DNA of 64,000 nt from Halomonas cerina. GTDB taxonomy: Bacteria; Pseudomonadota; Gammaproteobacteria; Pseudomonadales; Halomonadaceae. The notes under the pieces were generated by a model. It did not search any database and was not told where the DNA came from. It saw only the letters and a program-made list of their open reading frames with translations. The stretch covers positions 62,001-126,000 of the forward strand of contig NZ_JACHXP010000010.1 of assembly GCF_014192215.1 (NCBI RefSeq), written 5' to 3'. Numbering within the stretch: position 1 is the stretch's first letter; each line of letters starts with the position of its first letter. Of this stretch, positions 16,134 through 24,526 are shown one piece after another. Position numbers and translations under genes: made by a program.

Positions 16134-17012
16134 ATGCCCCAACTCCGCCTCGGCTTCATCGGTATCGGCCTGATGGGAGATCCCATGACGCGTCGCCTGC
16201 TCCAGGCCGGCCTCGACGTGACCGTATGGAATCGCTCCCCCGACAAGGCCGAGACGCTGCGCAAGATCGGCGCACAGGTGGCGGGCTCCATCGGCGAGCT
16301 GGTGAAAGCGGTGGACGTGGTGCTGCTGTGCCTGGCCAACACCGATGTGGTGGAGGAGGTGGTATTCGGTAACGGCGGCGTGGCCCAGCACGGCCGGGCA
16401 GGCCAACGGCTGGTGGACCTCTCCAGCAGCGACCCAACGGCGACTCGCGACTTTGCCGAGTGGCTCGAGAGCGAGTGCGGCATGCGCTGGGTCGATGCTC
16501 CCGTCTCCGGCGGAGTGGCCGGTGCCGAGGCGGGCGAGCTGGCCATCATGGCCGGCGGCGAGGCAAAGGACATCGAGGCGATCCGGCCCCTGCTGGCCCC
16601 CCTTTCCACTCGCCTCACCCATATGGGCCCGGTGGGCAGCGGCCAGGTGACCAAGGTGTGCAACCAGATGGTGGTAGGCTGCCAGGCGGCGGTGCTGGCC
16701 GAGATGGTGGCTCTGGCCGAGGCCAGTGGTGTGGATGCTACCCGTCTCACCGAGGCGCTGGCCGGCGGCTTCGCCGACTCCAAGCCCTTTCGGATCCTGA
16801 CGCCGCGCATGGCAGCGAGCGACTTCGAAGCCCCTCCCTGGCACCTGCGCACCCTGCTCAAGGACCTGGACATGGCAGTGGCCCAGAGCCAGCGCAGCGG
16901 CAGTGCCGCCCCCATGAGCGGCCTGGCCGCCCAGTTGATGCGTGCTCATGCCGGTCGCGGCCATGCCGCGCATGATCCGGCGATCCTGGTCGAGGCCTAC
17001 CGCAACGCTTGA
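16134..17012 (+). CDS. NAD(P)-dependent beta-hydroxyacid dehydrogenase (3-hydroxyisobutyrate dehydrogenase family)
   Basis: 292 residues. The N-terminal Rossmann motif GFIGIGLMGDPM binds NAD(P); the substrate motif DAPVSGGVAGAEAG and the catalytic lysine in GSGQVTKVCNQ are all in place. The family oxidises short beta-hydroxyacids such as 3-hydroxyisobutyrate, tartronate semialdehyde products or related compounds; the exact substrate is open. GGAG lies upstream of the ATG at 16134; the in-frame start at 15999 would add an unrelated 45-residue tail. It stands alone, with the DUF72 gene 91 bp downstream. Confidence 0.88.
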   Translation: MPQLRLGFIGIGLMGDPMTRRLLQAGLDVTVWNRSPDKAETLRKIGAQVAGSIGELVKAVDVVLLCLANTDVVEEVVFGNGGVAQHGRAGQRLVDLSSSDPTATRDFAEWLESECGMRWVDAPVSGGVAGAEAGELAIMAGGEAKDIEAIRPLLAPLSTRLTHMGPVGSGQVTKVCNQMVVGCQAAVLAEMVALAEASGVDATRLTEALAGGFADSKPFRILTPRMAASDFEAPPWHLRTLLKDLDMAVAQSQRSGSAAPMSGLAAQLMRAHAGRGHAAHDPAILVEAYRNA

Positions 17013-17103
17013 AGGCAGCGTCGCCCCGGCCTGGCGATATCAGGGGAGCGAGGCCATCCTGACCCTGGGTGCTGTTATCCCTCTCAGGGGGCGAGGAGGC
17101 CAC

Positions 17104-17850
17104 ATGAGCCGGACGGGACGTGTGCATATCGGGACCTCGGGCTATCAGTACGCTCACTGGCGAGGGGTCTTCTATCCGGACGCCCTGCCTCGCGAGCACT
17201 GGCTCGAGCATTATGCCGCACACTTCGCAACGGTCGAGATCAACAACACCTTCTACCACCTGCCCGACGCGGCCACCTTCCGGGCCTGGCGGGATGCCGT
17301 GCCCGCGGGCTTCCGGTTCGCGGTCAAGTTCAGCCGCTTCGGCAGCCACCTCAAGAAGCTGAAGGATCCCCACGACACCATCGGCCGTTTCCTGGAGGGA
17401 GCCAGCCTGCTCGGCAACAAGCTGGGGCCGATCCTGGTGCAACTGCCGGGAAGATGGCGCGTCAACACCGAGCGCCTAGACGCCTTTCTCGAGGCCACCC
17501 CGCGCGACCATCGCTGGGCGGTGGAATTCCGGGATGCCTCCTGGCTGTGCGACGAGGTCTATCAGGTGCTGGAGGCCCACCATGCGGCCCTGTGCCGGCA
17601 CGACATCTTGCCCGACCACCCTCAACGGCTCACCGCCGACTGGACCTACCTGCGCTTCCATGGCGACCCCTATCGGGGGCGCTACTCCCCACAGTACCTT
17701 ACCGCCCAGGCCCGGCGGCTTGTGGACCTCACGACGGACGACCGTGACGTCTACGCCTACTTCAACAACGATGAGGCTGGCTACGCCGTCGAGAACGCCC
17801 GACAGCTGCGCCGCTACCTCGCGCGCCGAGCTCCCCGGCCGATGGCGTAG
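17104..17850 (+). CDS. DUF72 family protein (YecE-like)
   Basis: 248 residues, beginning with the typical HIGTSGYQYAHWRGVFYP and containing EINNTFYHLP, FAVKFSRF and VYAYFNNDEAGYAVENA, all conserved features of this TIM-barrel-like family. Its biochemical role is unknown. GAGGAGG directly before ATG 17104 decides the start. The MoxR-like gene begins 89 bp later on the same strand. Confidence 0.9.
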   Translation: MSRTGRVHIGTSGYQYAHWRGVFYPDALPREHWLEHYAAHFATVEINNTFYHLPDAATFRAWRDAVPAGFRFAVKFSRFGSHLKKLKDPHDTIGRFLEGASLLGNKLGPILVQLPGRWRVNTERLDAFLEATPRDHRWAVEFRDASWLCDEVYQVLEAHHAALCRHDILPDHPQRLTADWTYLRFHGDPYRGRYSPQYLTAQARRLVDLTTDDRDVYAYFNNDEAGYAVENARQLRRYLARRAPRPMA

Positions 17851-17939
17851 GGCGCCTGCCGGGAGAGACGATTGTCCCGGCGACACCCCTTACGTACACT
17901 CGTTTGAATTTCTCCGACGACCTTCACACGAGGCGATCC

Positions 17940-18785
17940 ATGGCGTTCGACAGCACTTCCACCTATGTAGCCACCGCGGCCCTGAAACAGGCGGTGAATG
18001 CCGCCGTGACCCTGGAGCGGCCGCTGCTGATCAAGGGCGAGCCCGGTACCGGCAAGACCCTGCTGGCCGAGGAGCTGGCCAGCTCACTGGGCACGCAACT
18101 GCTCACCTGGCACATCAAGTCCTCCACCAAGGCCGCCCAGGGGCTCTACGAGTACGACGCGGTGAGCCGCCTGCGCGACTCCCAGCTCGGCGTGGAGGGC
18201 GTGGAGAACGTGGCCAACTATATCAAGCCGGGCAAGCTGTGGGAGGCCTTCACCGCGGACGAGCGGGTGGTGCTGCTGATCGACGAGATCGACAAGGCGG
18301 ACATCGAGTTCCCCAACGACCTGCTCCAGGAGCTGGATCGCATGGAGTTCCATGTCTACGAGACCGGCGAGACCATTCGCGCCCGCCACCGCCCGATCAT
18401 CGTCATCACCTCCAACAACGAGAAGGAGCTGCCCGACGCCTTCCTGCGCCGCTGCTTCTTCCACTACATCGAGTTTCCCGACCGCGAGACGATGCAGGCG
18501 ATCATCGACGTGCATTTCCCCGATATCGCGCCCAAGCTCGTCGGCGAGGCGCTGGAGGTGTTCTTCGACCTTCGCCAAGCCCCGGGCCTCAAGAAAAAGC
18601 CCTCCACCTCGGAGTTGGTGGACTGGCTCAAGCTCTTGATGGCCGATGACCTGGCCCGTGAGGCGCTCTACCAGCGCGACCCGGTGAAGGCGATCCCGCC
18701 GCTGGCCGGGGCACTGGTCAAGAATGAACAGGATACGCAGTTATTGGAGCGTCTGGCCTTCATGCTGCGTCGTCAGGGGCACTGA
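17940..18785 (+). CDS. MoxR-family AAA+ ATPase
   Basis: 281 residues. Walker A is GEPGTGKT, Walker B is VVLLIDEIDKAD, and sensor/arginine-finger region is ITSNNEKELPDAFLRRCF. MoxR ATPases act as chaperones, often loading metals or assembling complexes with a partner von Willebrand A protein. That partner follows 3 bp downstream. The ATG at 17940 is preceded by AGGCG and places the protein at normal family length. Confidence 0.92.
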   Translation: MAFDSTSTYVATAALKQAVNAAVTLERPLLIKGEPGTGKTLLAEELASSLGTQLLTWHIKSSTKAAQGLYEYDAVSRLRDSQLGVEGVENVANYIKPGKLWEAFTADERVVLLIDEIDKADIEFPNDLLQELDRMEFHVYETGETIRARHRPIIVITSNNEKELPDAFLRRCFFHYIEFPDRETMQAIIDVHFPDIAPKLVGEALEVFFDLRQAPGLKKKPSTSELVDWLKLLMADDLAREALYQRDPVKAIPPLAGALVKNEQDTQLLERLAFMLRRQGH

Positions 18786-18788
18786 GCC

Positions 18789-19967
18789 ATGTTTATCGGC
18801 CTGTTCGAGACCCTGAGGCGCCACGGCGTCCCGGTGTCGCTGCGCGAGCTGCTCGATCTGCACGCGGTGGTGGCGCACGGCGTGGTGGTCGCCGACCTGG
18901 AGGCCTTCTATCGGATCGCACGCACCGTCATGGTCAAGGATGAACGCCACTTCGACCGCTTCGATCGCGCCTTCGCTTCGTGGTTCGAGGGGCTGGAGAG
19001 CCTGGATGCGGCCATCGAGGCGTTGATTCCCGACGACTGGCTGCGCCGCGAGTTCGACAAGCAGCTCTCCGACGAGGAGAAGGCCCAGATCGAGTCCCTG
19101 GGCGGCCTGGAGGCGCTGATCGAGACCTTCAAGCAGCGTCTCGAGGAGCAGCAGGAGCGCCACGCCGGCGGCAACAAGTGGATCGGCACCGGCGGCACCA
19201 GCCCCTTCGGCGCCTACGGCTACAACCCCGAGGGCATCCGTATCGGCCAGGACGGCTCGCGACACCGCCGCGCGGTGAAGGTGTGGGACGAGCGGCGCTT
19301 CCGCGATTACGATGACTCTCTGGAACTCGGCACGCGCAACATCAAGATGGCGCTGCGAAGGCTCCGCAAGTTCGCCCGCCAGGGCGCGGCGGAGGAGTTC
19401 GACGTCGACGCCACCATTCGCGAGACGGCCCGCGACGCGGGGCTGCTCAACGTGCAGATGCGCCCCGAGCGCCACAACGCGGTGAAGGTGCTGCTGCTGC
19501 TCGACGTGGGCGGCTCCATGGACGACCACATTCGCACCTGCGAGGAGCTGTTCTCGGCGGCACGCGCGGAGTTCAAGCACCTGGAGCCCTATTACTTCCA
19601 CAACTGTGTGTATGAAGGCCTATGGCGGGACAATGCCCGGCGGCACGGCGAGCGTATCCCGACGCTGGACGTGCTGCACACCTACGGCGCCGACTACCAG
19701 GTGGTGATCGTCGGCGACGCCGCCATGTCGCCGTACGAAGTGACCCACCCCGGCGGCAGCGTCGAGCACTTCAATGACGAGGCCGGCGCGGTGTGGCTCA
19801 GTCGCCTGGTCGACGCCTTCCCGCATCTGGCCTGGCTCAACCCCATGCCGCCCCGGACCTGGGAATTCACCCCCTCCACCCGGCTGATCCGCGAGCTGAT
19901 CGAGGACCGCATGTATCCCATGACCCTAGAGGGACTGGAAAGCGCGATGCAGGCGCTGGCACGGTAG
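18789..19967 (+). CDS. VWA-domain protein, CoxE-like partner of the MoxR ATPase
   Basis: 392 residues with a C-terminal von Willebrand A domain. The metal-site motif reads DVGGSM (D239) where the canonical form is DxSxS, so the first serine is replaced by glycine; this variant appears characteristic of the family. The N-terminal half is helical and charged. It begins 3 bp after the MoxR gene, so the two form one expression unit, as is usual for MoxR/VWA pairs. The client protein is not evident from the neighbours. Confidence 0.88.
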   Translation: MFIGLFETLRRHGVPVSLRELLDLHAVVAHGVVVADLEAFYRIARTVMVKDERHFDRFDRAFASWFEGLESLDAAIEALIPDDWLRREFDKQLSDEEKAQIESLGGLEALIETFKQRLEEQQERHAGGNKWIGTGGTSPFGAYGYNPEGIRIGQDGSRHRRAVKVWDERRFRDYDDSLELGTRNIKMALRRLRKFARQGAAEEFDVDATIRETARDAGLLNVQMRPERHNAVKVLLLLDVGGSMDDHIRTCEELFSAARAEFKHLEPYYFHNCVYEGLWRDNARRHGERIPTLDVLHTYGADYQVVIVGDAAMSPYEVTHPGGSVEHFNDEAGAVWLSRLVDAFPHLAWLNPMPPRTWEFTPSTRLIRELIEDRMYPMTLEGLESAMQALAR

Positions 19968-20009
19968 ACCATCTCGGCCTCTGGCACCCCCTGTGGTCGC
20001 CTGTGCTGC

Positions 20010-21134
20010 TCACCAGGTGATGTGTACCGATACCGGCACGTGATCGCTTGTCTGGTTGGCCCGGGTCAACAGCGCGTTGATCCGCTGATGGATGGTATGT
20101 TCCACAAGGCCGGCGCCAGCCTTGATTCGCGGGCATGCCCTCTCGCCCACCAGCGACTGGGTGAAGAGAATGTGATCGATCAGTTGGAAGCGGGTGGAAT
20201 CGATTGGCTCGGAAGGCAATGCCTCGGCGTCCGACCGGCGCCGGGACCACTCCTCGATCCGGTCCCGAAACCCGGTACTCCAGCGTAGCCGGTCGTCGAA
20301 GTCGAACAGGGCATGGTTAAGGAAGTGACGAGCGAAGAACACATCGCCCTGCATGTTGGAGACCAGGTCAAAGAACAGGAACTGCCGCTCGAAATGGCCC
20401 CTTCCGGGCCCGTCGTTCAGGTCGCCGAGAACGAAGATACGGGGCTGGGGATGCTGATCGAAACGTTGTTCGATGTAGCGCCGAACGTCATAGGCCTCGG
20501 TCGCGAGCCGGATGCGTGCCCGTAGCGCCTCGCTCACGAACTCCTCGGTCAATTCGCCCTGCTGATCGAAGGGGCTCATTCTGTTGACCTTGCTCTTCAG
20601 GTGCACGCCAATGAACTCGACCTCCACGCCTTCAAGGTTGAGCAGGAGCGTCTGGGGATGTCGCCAGTGGCTGTGTTGCTGGACGGCCAAATCGCCCCAA
20701 TCGTGCACCGGCCATCTGGGCTGTCGGGTCAAGTCCCGCCAGACCCGGGGATCGAGCAGCGTGGCACGGGACGCCTGGAACAGGCCCTCGCGTACCAGGA
20801 ACCAGATCCACTGGTTACCCGTGGCGACGTTGCCCTGCATAGCGTAGAGCTTCTGCAGGGCCCGTCGCGGGTTGGCGGGCTCCTGCTGCAGGATCGCCTC
20901 GGTGGCGGGGATCGTCGCCACCCGATAGCGTCCCTGTAGCCCGCCTGGCGAGCTTGCCCATGCCAGCAGATCCGGCAGGTTGCCCGGTCCCTCCTGAAGA
21001 CAGAGGATATCGGGATCGATCGCCGTGATCTCGTCCACGATGCCCTGCAGCTTCGGTTTCCGGTTGTCCGACGGGATCGGCAACAACCTGCCCAGATGCT
21101 CGATGTTCCAGGTCGTCAGCTTCAACGTCGCCAT
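20010..21134 (-). CDS. Endonuclease/exonuclease/phosphatase (EEP) family hydrolase
   Basis: 374 residues with the metal-dependent EEP fold: TWNIEHLG at the N-terminus, ILCLQEG with the metal-binding Glu, GVHLKSK, VLGDLND and the terminal SDHVPV His motif. The substrate may be nucleic acid or a phosphoester and cannot be chosen from sequence. No signal peptide is seen, so it is cytoplasmic. TAGGAGAAACGCG before the ATG supports the start. It converges on the VWA gene. Confidence 0.85.
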   Translation of the reverse strand: MATLKLTTWNIEHLGRLLPIPSDNRKPKLQGIVDEITAIDPDILCLQEGPGNLPDLLAWASSPGGLQGRYRVATIPATEAILQQEPANPRRALQKLYAMQGNVATGNQWIWFLVREGLFQASRATLLDPRVWRDLTRQPRWPVHDWGDLAVQQHSHWRHPQTLLLNLEGVEVEFIGVHLKSKVNRMSPFDQQGELTEEFVSEALRARIRLATEAYDVRRYIEQRFDQHPQPRIFVLGDLNDGPGRGHFERQFLFFDLVSNMQGDVFFARHFLNHALFDFDDRLRWSTGFRDRIEEWSRRRSDAEALPSEPIDSTRFQLIDHILFTQSLVGERACPRIKAGAGLVEHTIHQRINALLTRANQTSDHVPVSVHITW

Positions 21135-21461
21135 ACGCGTTTCTCCTAGGCAGCCCCGACCTCCAGACCTGCCACAAGCGCCTTCGACCTTAGGTTAGCA
21201 ACTCCCTCGTCTTGTCGCCGGATGCCCCCTGTTCACGTCTCGTCGCCACCCTGGCGGTTCCGGGACGGCATCGCGAGTCGTTTCGTCCCTACGCATTGCC
21301 CCTCCCCGGTGAGAGTCTGGGGGCGCCGAACAGACGCCATCGGCAGGGCCGCTTCAAAAATAACCATTATAGGCTATTATACATATTTATAACTTTAATG
21401 GGCTATTTAATTGAATTATTCCTCAAAAAGGTTATATTAATAGCATACTTGGAGCCCGCCA
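21135..21461. promoter_or_regulatory. Gap with an AT-rich island upstream of satD
   Basis: The first 200 bp are ordinary GC-rich leader of the divergent hydrolase. From about 21355 to 21450 the sequence is roughly 75-80 percent AT, far from the window norm, and carries several TATAAT-like words plus an inverted pair GCTATTA (21373-21379) and TAATAGC (21438-21444). This looks like the promoter of the satD-DUF3307 pair, possibly silenced or regulated by a nucleoid protein. Confidence 0.55.
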
Positions 21462-22109
21462 ATGACACGACGCATCGCAGTGATCACCGGGGATGTCATC
21501 GACTCCCGCCACATCCACGACACCCGGCGGCTCTCCCGGGTGCTCGATGACACCATGGCGTTGCTGCGTACGCGCTTTGCCGGGCGTACCCAGCGCTACC
21601 GAGGCGACGGCTTTCAGGCGGCCTTGCCCGGGGCAGCGGAGGCGATCAGTGTCGCCGTGCTGCTGCGCGCCGCCCTGATCCGCCATTCGACCCGCGACCA
21701 GCGCTGGGACGCCCGCCTGGCCATCGCCATCGGCAATGACGACGAGTGGGAGCGGAGCCCGCCTCTCGGCGAGGCCAGTGGCGCGCCCTATGTGGCTTCC
21801 GGTCAGGCTCTGGACGCCCTGGACGACGATAAACACCTGTGCCTGATGCTCGAGGGTGCCGCGGGGGACGGCTGCCTGGAGCTGCTGCTGCGCTTCGTTG
21901 ATGAACGCCTCGACGACTGGTCAGCGGCGTCGGCAGAGGCGGTCTACCATCAGCTGTGCCAGGCCGAGTCCCAGCAGGCGCTAGCCGTGCGCTTGGGCAT
22001 CAGCCAACCCGCCGTGCACAAGCGCCTGCACAACGCCCGATGGCCATTACTGAAGGCAACTCTGGAGTTTCTGGAGCGGCGTATCAAGGAAGAGGGCCAG
22101 GTCCCATGA
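21462..22109 (+). CDS. SatD family protein with C-terminal HTH
   Basis: 215 residues. The N-terminus reads VITGDVIDSR (D11, D14) and is followed by RYRGDGFQ (D49), then ARLAIAIG. The spacing and motif pattern resemble the two metal-binding strands of class III nucleotidyl cyclases, though no cyclase activity is known to me for this family. The C-terminus has a helix-turn-helix, LAVRLGISQPAVHKRLHNA. The name comes from the streptococcal sat operon. GGAG precedes the ATG. The stop overlaps the start of the DUF3307 gene by 4 bp. Confidence 0.82.
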   Translation: MTRRIAVITGDVIDSRHIHDTRRLSRVLDDTMALLRTRFAGRTQRYRGDGFQAALPGAAEAISVAVLLRAALIRHSTRDQRWDARLAIAIGNDDEWERSPPLGEASGAPYVASGQALDALDDDKHLCLMLEGAAGDGCLELLLRFVDERLDDWSAASAEAVYHQLCQAESQQALAVRLGISQPAVHKRLHNARWPLLKATLEFLERRIKEEGQVP

Positions 22110-22861
22110 TCACGCCGGCATCGTTGCTGCTCGCCCTGCTACTGGCTCACCTGGCCGGCGACTTCCTGCTGCAGCCGCATACCTGGGTCGAGGAGCGCTA
22201 CCGGTTGCGCCACCGTTCCCCCCGCTTGCTCCAGCATGCGCTGGTACACGGTCTGCTGGCCGGCGCCGTGCTACTGCTCGCCACCGACCAGGCGATATCC
22301 CGCGGCATCGGGGCGGTTTTGCTCGCTACCCTGGTGGTGGCCGGGAGCCACTGGTTGATCGACCTGGCCAAGGCCCGGCTGCCGGCTGGCGAGCTGCGCT
22401 GGTTCCTGCTCGACCAGGCCAGCCACCTGCTGGTACTGGTGGTGCTGTGGCTGGCCTGGATCGGCAGCGGACAGCCGCTCACGGCCTTGTGGCACTGGCT
22501 GACCACCCCGGTGGTACTGGGGCTGGCCGTCGCCTACCTGCTGGTCTCCCGGCCGCTGGCCATTATCATCGCCCTGGTCATGCAGCGCTGGAGTGAGCAG
22601 CTCGAGGAGACCGGTACCCTGGCCCGGGCCGGCGCTCGCATCGGCATGCTCGAGCGCTTCCTGGTGCTGACCCTGGTGCTGCTCGACCAGCTCACGGCGG
22701 TGGGCTTCCTGCTGGCCGCCAAGTCGGTACTGCGCTTCGGTGACCTGCGCGAGGCCCAGGATCGCAAGCTCACCGAATACGTGCTGCTCGGCACCCTGCT
22801 CAGTGTCTCCACCACCCTGGTGCTGGGCATGCTGGTGCGCCTGCTGCTGCTGGAGGACTGA
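22106..22861 (+). CDS. DUF3307 integral membrane protein
   Basis: 251 residues with about seven hydrophobic segments. The opening LLALLLAHLAGDFLLQPHTW and the following HRSPRLLQHALVHGLLAG and GSHWLIDLAKARL are hallmarks of DUF3307, whose conserved His/Asp residues lie within membrane helices. ATG 22106 overlaps the satD stop (ATGA), showing translational coupling. The function is unknown; the pairing with SatD suggests that one controls or signals to the other. Confidence 0.88.
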   Translation: MITPASLLLALLLAHLAGDFLLQPHTWVEERYRLRHRSPRLLQHALVHGLLAGAVLLLATDQAISRGIGAVLLATLVVAGSHWLIDLAKARLPAGELRWFLLDQASHLLVLVVLWLAWIGSGQPLTALWHWLTTPVVLGLAVAYLLVSRPLAIIIALVMQRWSEQLEETGTLARAGARIGMLERFLVLTLVLLDQLTAVGFLLAAKSVLRFGDLREAQDRKLTEYVLLGTLLSVSTTLVLGMLVRLLLLED

Positions 22862-22864
22862 GCC

Positions 22865-22924
22865 ATGCCTTGGCGAGTTATACCGCTGTTGGCCGTCCTT
22901 TTCGTGGCGGCGCCTGGGGCCTAA
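22865..22924 (+). pseudogene. Possible remnant: signal peptide of a truncated gene
   Basis: Three bases after the DUF3307 stop an ATG opens a 19-residue frame, MPWRVIPLLAVLFVAAPGA, which has a basic n-region, hydrophobic core and small residues near the end like a secretion signal, and then stops at the border of the ATP-grasp gene. It may be the stump of a third operon gene cut off by insertion of that gene. Such a short frame can also arise by chance. Confidence 0.3.
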
Positions 22925-24150
22925 GCCGGGGCGGCGCCAGCCGCCCCCGACCGTGACGGCGCCGCGTCCTGCTCAGGCGCCGTCACGATACGCATATGCT
23001 CCGGCATTTGGGACAGCATCGTGTGCATCTCGTCGCTGCTGGAAAAGTGCAGGATCAAAATCCCCAGGGGGTCGCCGACCGGCTCGCCGGGCTGCACCCA
23101 CATTCGACGGCTGACGATCTTCGCCTCGAGGCGCTCGGACATCTCGATATCGACGAGTCGGCCGGACTCGCGGGAACGGATAATGTAATTCGACCAGCAC
23201 CCGCTGGGAACGGCCTGCTGGAGCGGCCCACACGCCAGGCCCAGGGCGGCGTCGACGGTGTACTTGCACAGGTCCACGCCGGTGGCGTGCTTGATCACGT
23301 CGGGAATACCGTCGCCACCGTTGCGGGGACCGGCCTCGAGGAACCAGATCTCCCCCCGGGCATCCACCAGGTACTCGACGTTGAAGGGGCCGGTATGACA
23401 GCCCAGCAGGCTCAGCAGTCGCTCGAGCTCATGGGCGGCCTTGGTGCCGATCCCCGGGTCGAGCAACGTTGGGTAGCTGTTGGCGGCCGGGGCGGGGGGC
23501 GACCAGGCCGGATCGAAATGGGCATCCGCCCATAGCCAGAACCTGAGCGTGCCCTTGACCATGAACACGTCGCTATCGATCTGATAGCCGACCTTGTCGA
23601 TCCGCTCCTCGACGACCACCTTCTTGCCTCGGGAGCAGCTCAGGGCGTAGGCAAAGGCGGCGTCGAGCCGCTCCGGCGCCTCGACCAGGGAGATGCCCCG
23701 GTTGCCGGAGGCATCGATCGGCTTGACGAACACCGGTAATCTGAGCCCCTCGAGCCAGATCCTGGCCTCCTCGAGGCGATGGAAGGCGCGTGACCTGGGC
23801 GCATTGAAGCCGTTGGCGGCCAGGAACGCTCGAAACCGGTCCTTGTGGGCCAGCGTCAGCACGGCGTCGTAGGGGTTGCCGGGCAGTCCCAACCGCTCGG
23901 CGACATAGGCCGCGGTGGGGGCGGCGGAGTCGGCGGCGTAGGCGACGACGCCGTCGATGCCGAGCCGCCGTGCCAGCGCCAGTACGCCCTCCTTGTCGGT
24001 GGTGGATACCTGATACGCCTCATGGGCGAGCCCATGCCCCGGCTTGTCCATATGCATGTCACAGGTAATGACGTGGTGATGCTGCTCCCGGGCGTAGTAG
24101 ATGGGGGGCAGTTGATGGGCACCCGCACCCAGAAAAAGAATCTTCTTCAT
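22921..24150 (-). CDS. ATP-grasp ligase of unknown substrate
   Basis: 409 residues. It starts MKKILFLGAGAHQLPPI, a Rossmann-like pre-ATP-grasp domain, followed by an ATP-grasp core with KDRFRAFLAANG, VFVKPIDASGNRGIS and EAGPRNGGDG as lysine, loop and metal sites. The family links a carboxylate to an amine or thiol using ATP. AGGGA precedes ATG 24150; the longer frame to 24246 has no ribosome site. It is an orphan gene inserted between DUF3307 and proS, preceded by an AT-rich promoter zone, which suggests acquisition. The last residues are an Ala/Gly-rich tail. Confidence 0.82.
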   Translation of the reverse strand: MKKILFLGAGAHQLPPIYYAREQHHHVITCDMHMDKPGHGLAHEAYQVSTTDKEGVLALARRLGIDGVVAYAADSAAPTAAYVAERLGLPGNPYDAVLTLAHKDRFRAFLAANGFNAPRSRAFHRLEEARIWLEGLRLPVFVKPIDASGNRGISLVEAPERLDAAFAYALSCSRGKKVVVEERIDKVGYQIDSDVFMVKGTLRFWLWADAHFDPAWSPPAPAANSYPTLLDPGIGTKAAHELERLLSLLGCHTGPFNVEYLVDARGEIWFLEAGPRNGGDGIPDVIKHATGVDLCKYTVDAALGLACGPLQQAVPSGCWSNYIIRSRESGRLVDIEMSERLEAKIVSRRMWVQPGEPVGDPLGILILHFSSSDEMHTMLSQMPEHMRIVTAPEQDAAPSRSGAAGAAPA

Positions 24151-24526
24151 AGTGTTCCCTGTCCGTGATCCCCGATGTGGCCATACAGGTGGCGTCAGAC
24201 CGAGCCGCGCCGCTGTCCGCACCTCATGGACTCGACGCCTCGACACCGCCTTCGCGCTAATTAACGTTATGACTTAATTTATATACACACTTTTACAATC
24301 CGCGAGCTTCCGGAGGCAGATTTTTTTCATCCGAAGGGCGCCAACCCCCTAAGCAATTCTCGCGGCCAGCGTGCCGGCGCCTTGGAGGGATTCCCCAAGG
24401 ACCCGCCCTGCCCGCCTTTTGCCGCCAACCGGGCTTGGCCGTACAATGCTCGGTCATTGCCGCCGCCTCGCGCGGCGCCCTGTCATTCGCTTCTGCACAA
24501 GCACCGCTCGAGGAAACGCCGGACCC
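24151..24526. other. Divergent promoter region between the ATP-grasp gene and proS
   Basis: An AT-rich block at about 24257-24298, with TTAATTAA- and TTATATA-like words, probably drives the ATP-grasp gene. The proS promoter lies at 24419-24447. No further gene or repeat was seen. Confidence 0.5.
24419..24447 (+). promoter_or_regulatory. Likely sigma-70 promoter of proS
   Basis: TTGCCG (24419-24424) and TACAAT (24442-24447) are separated by exactly 17 bp, about 80 bp before the proS start. Confidence 0.55.
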
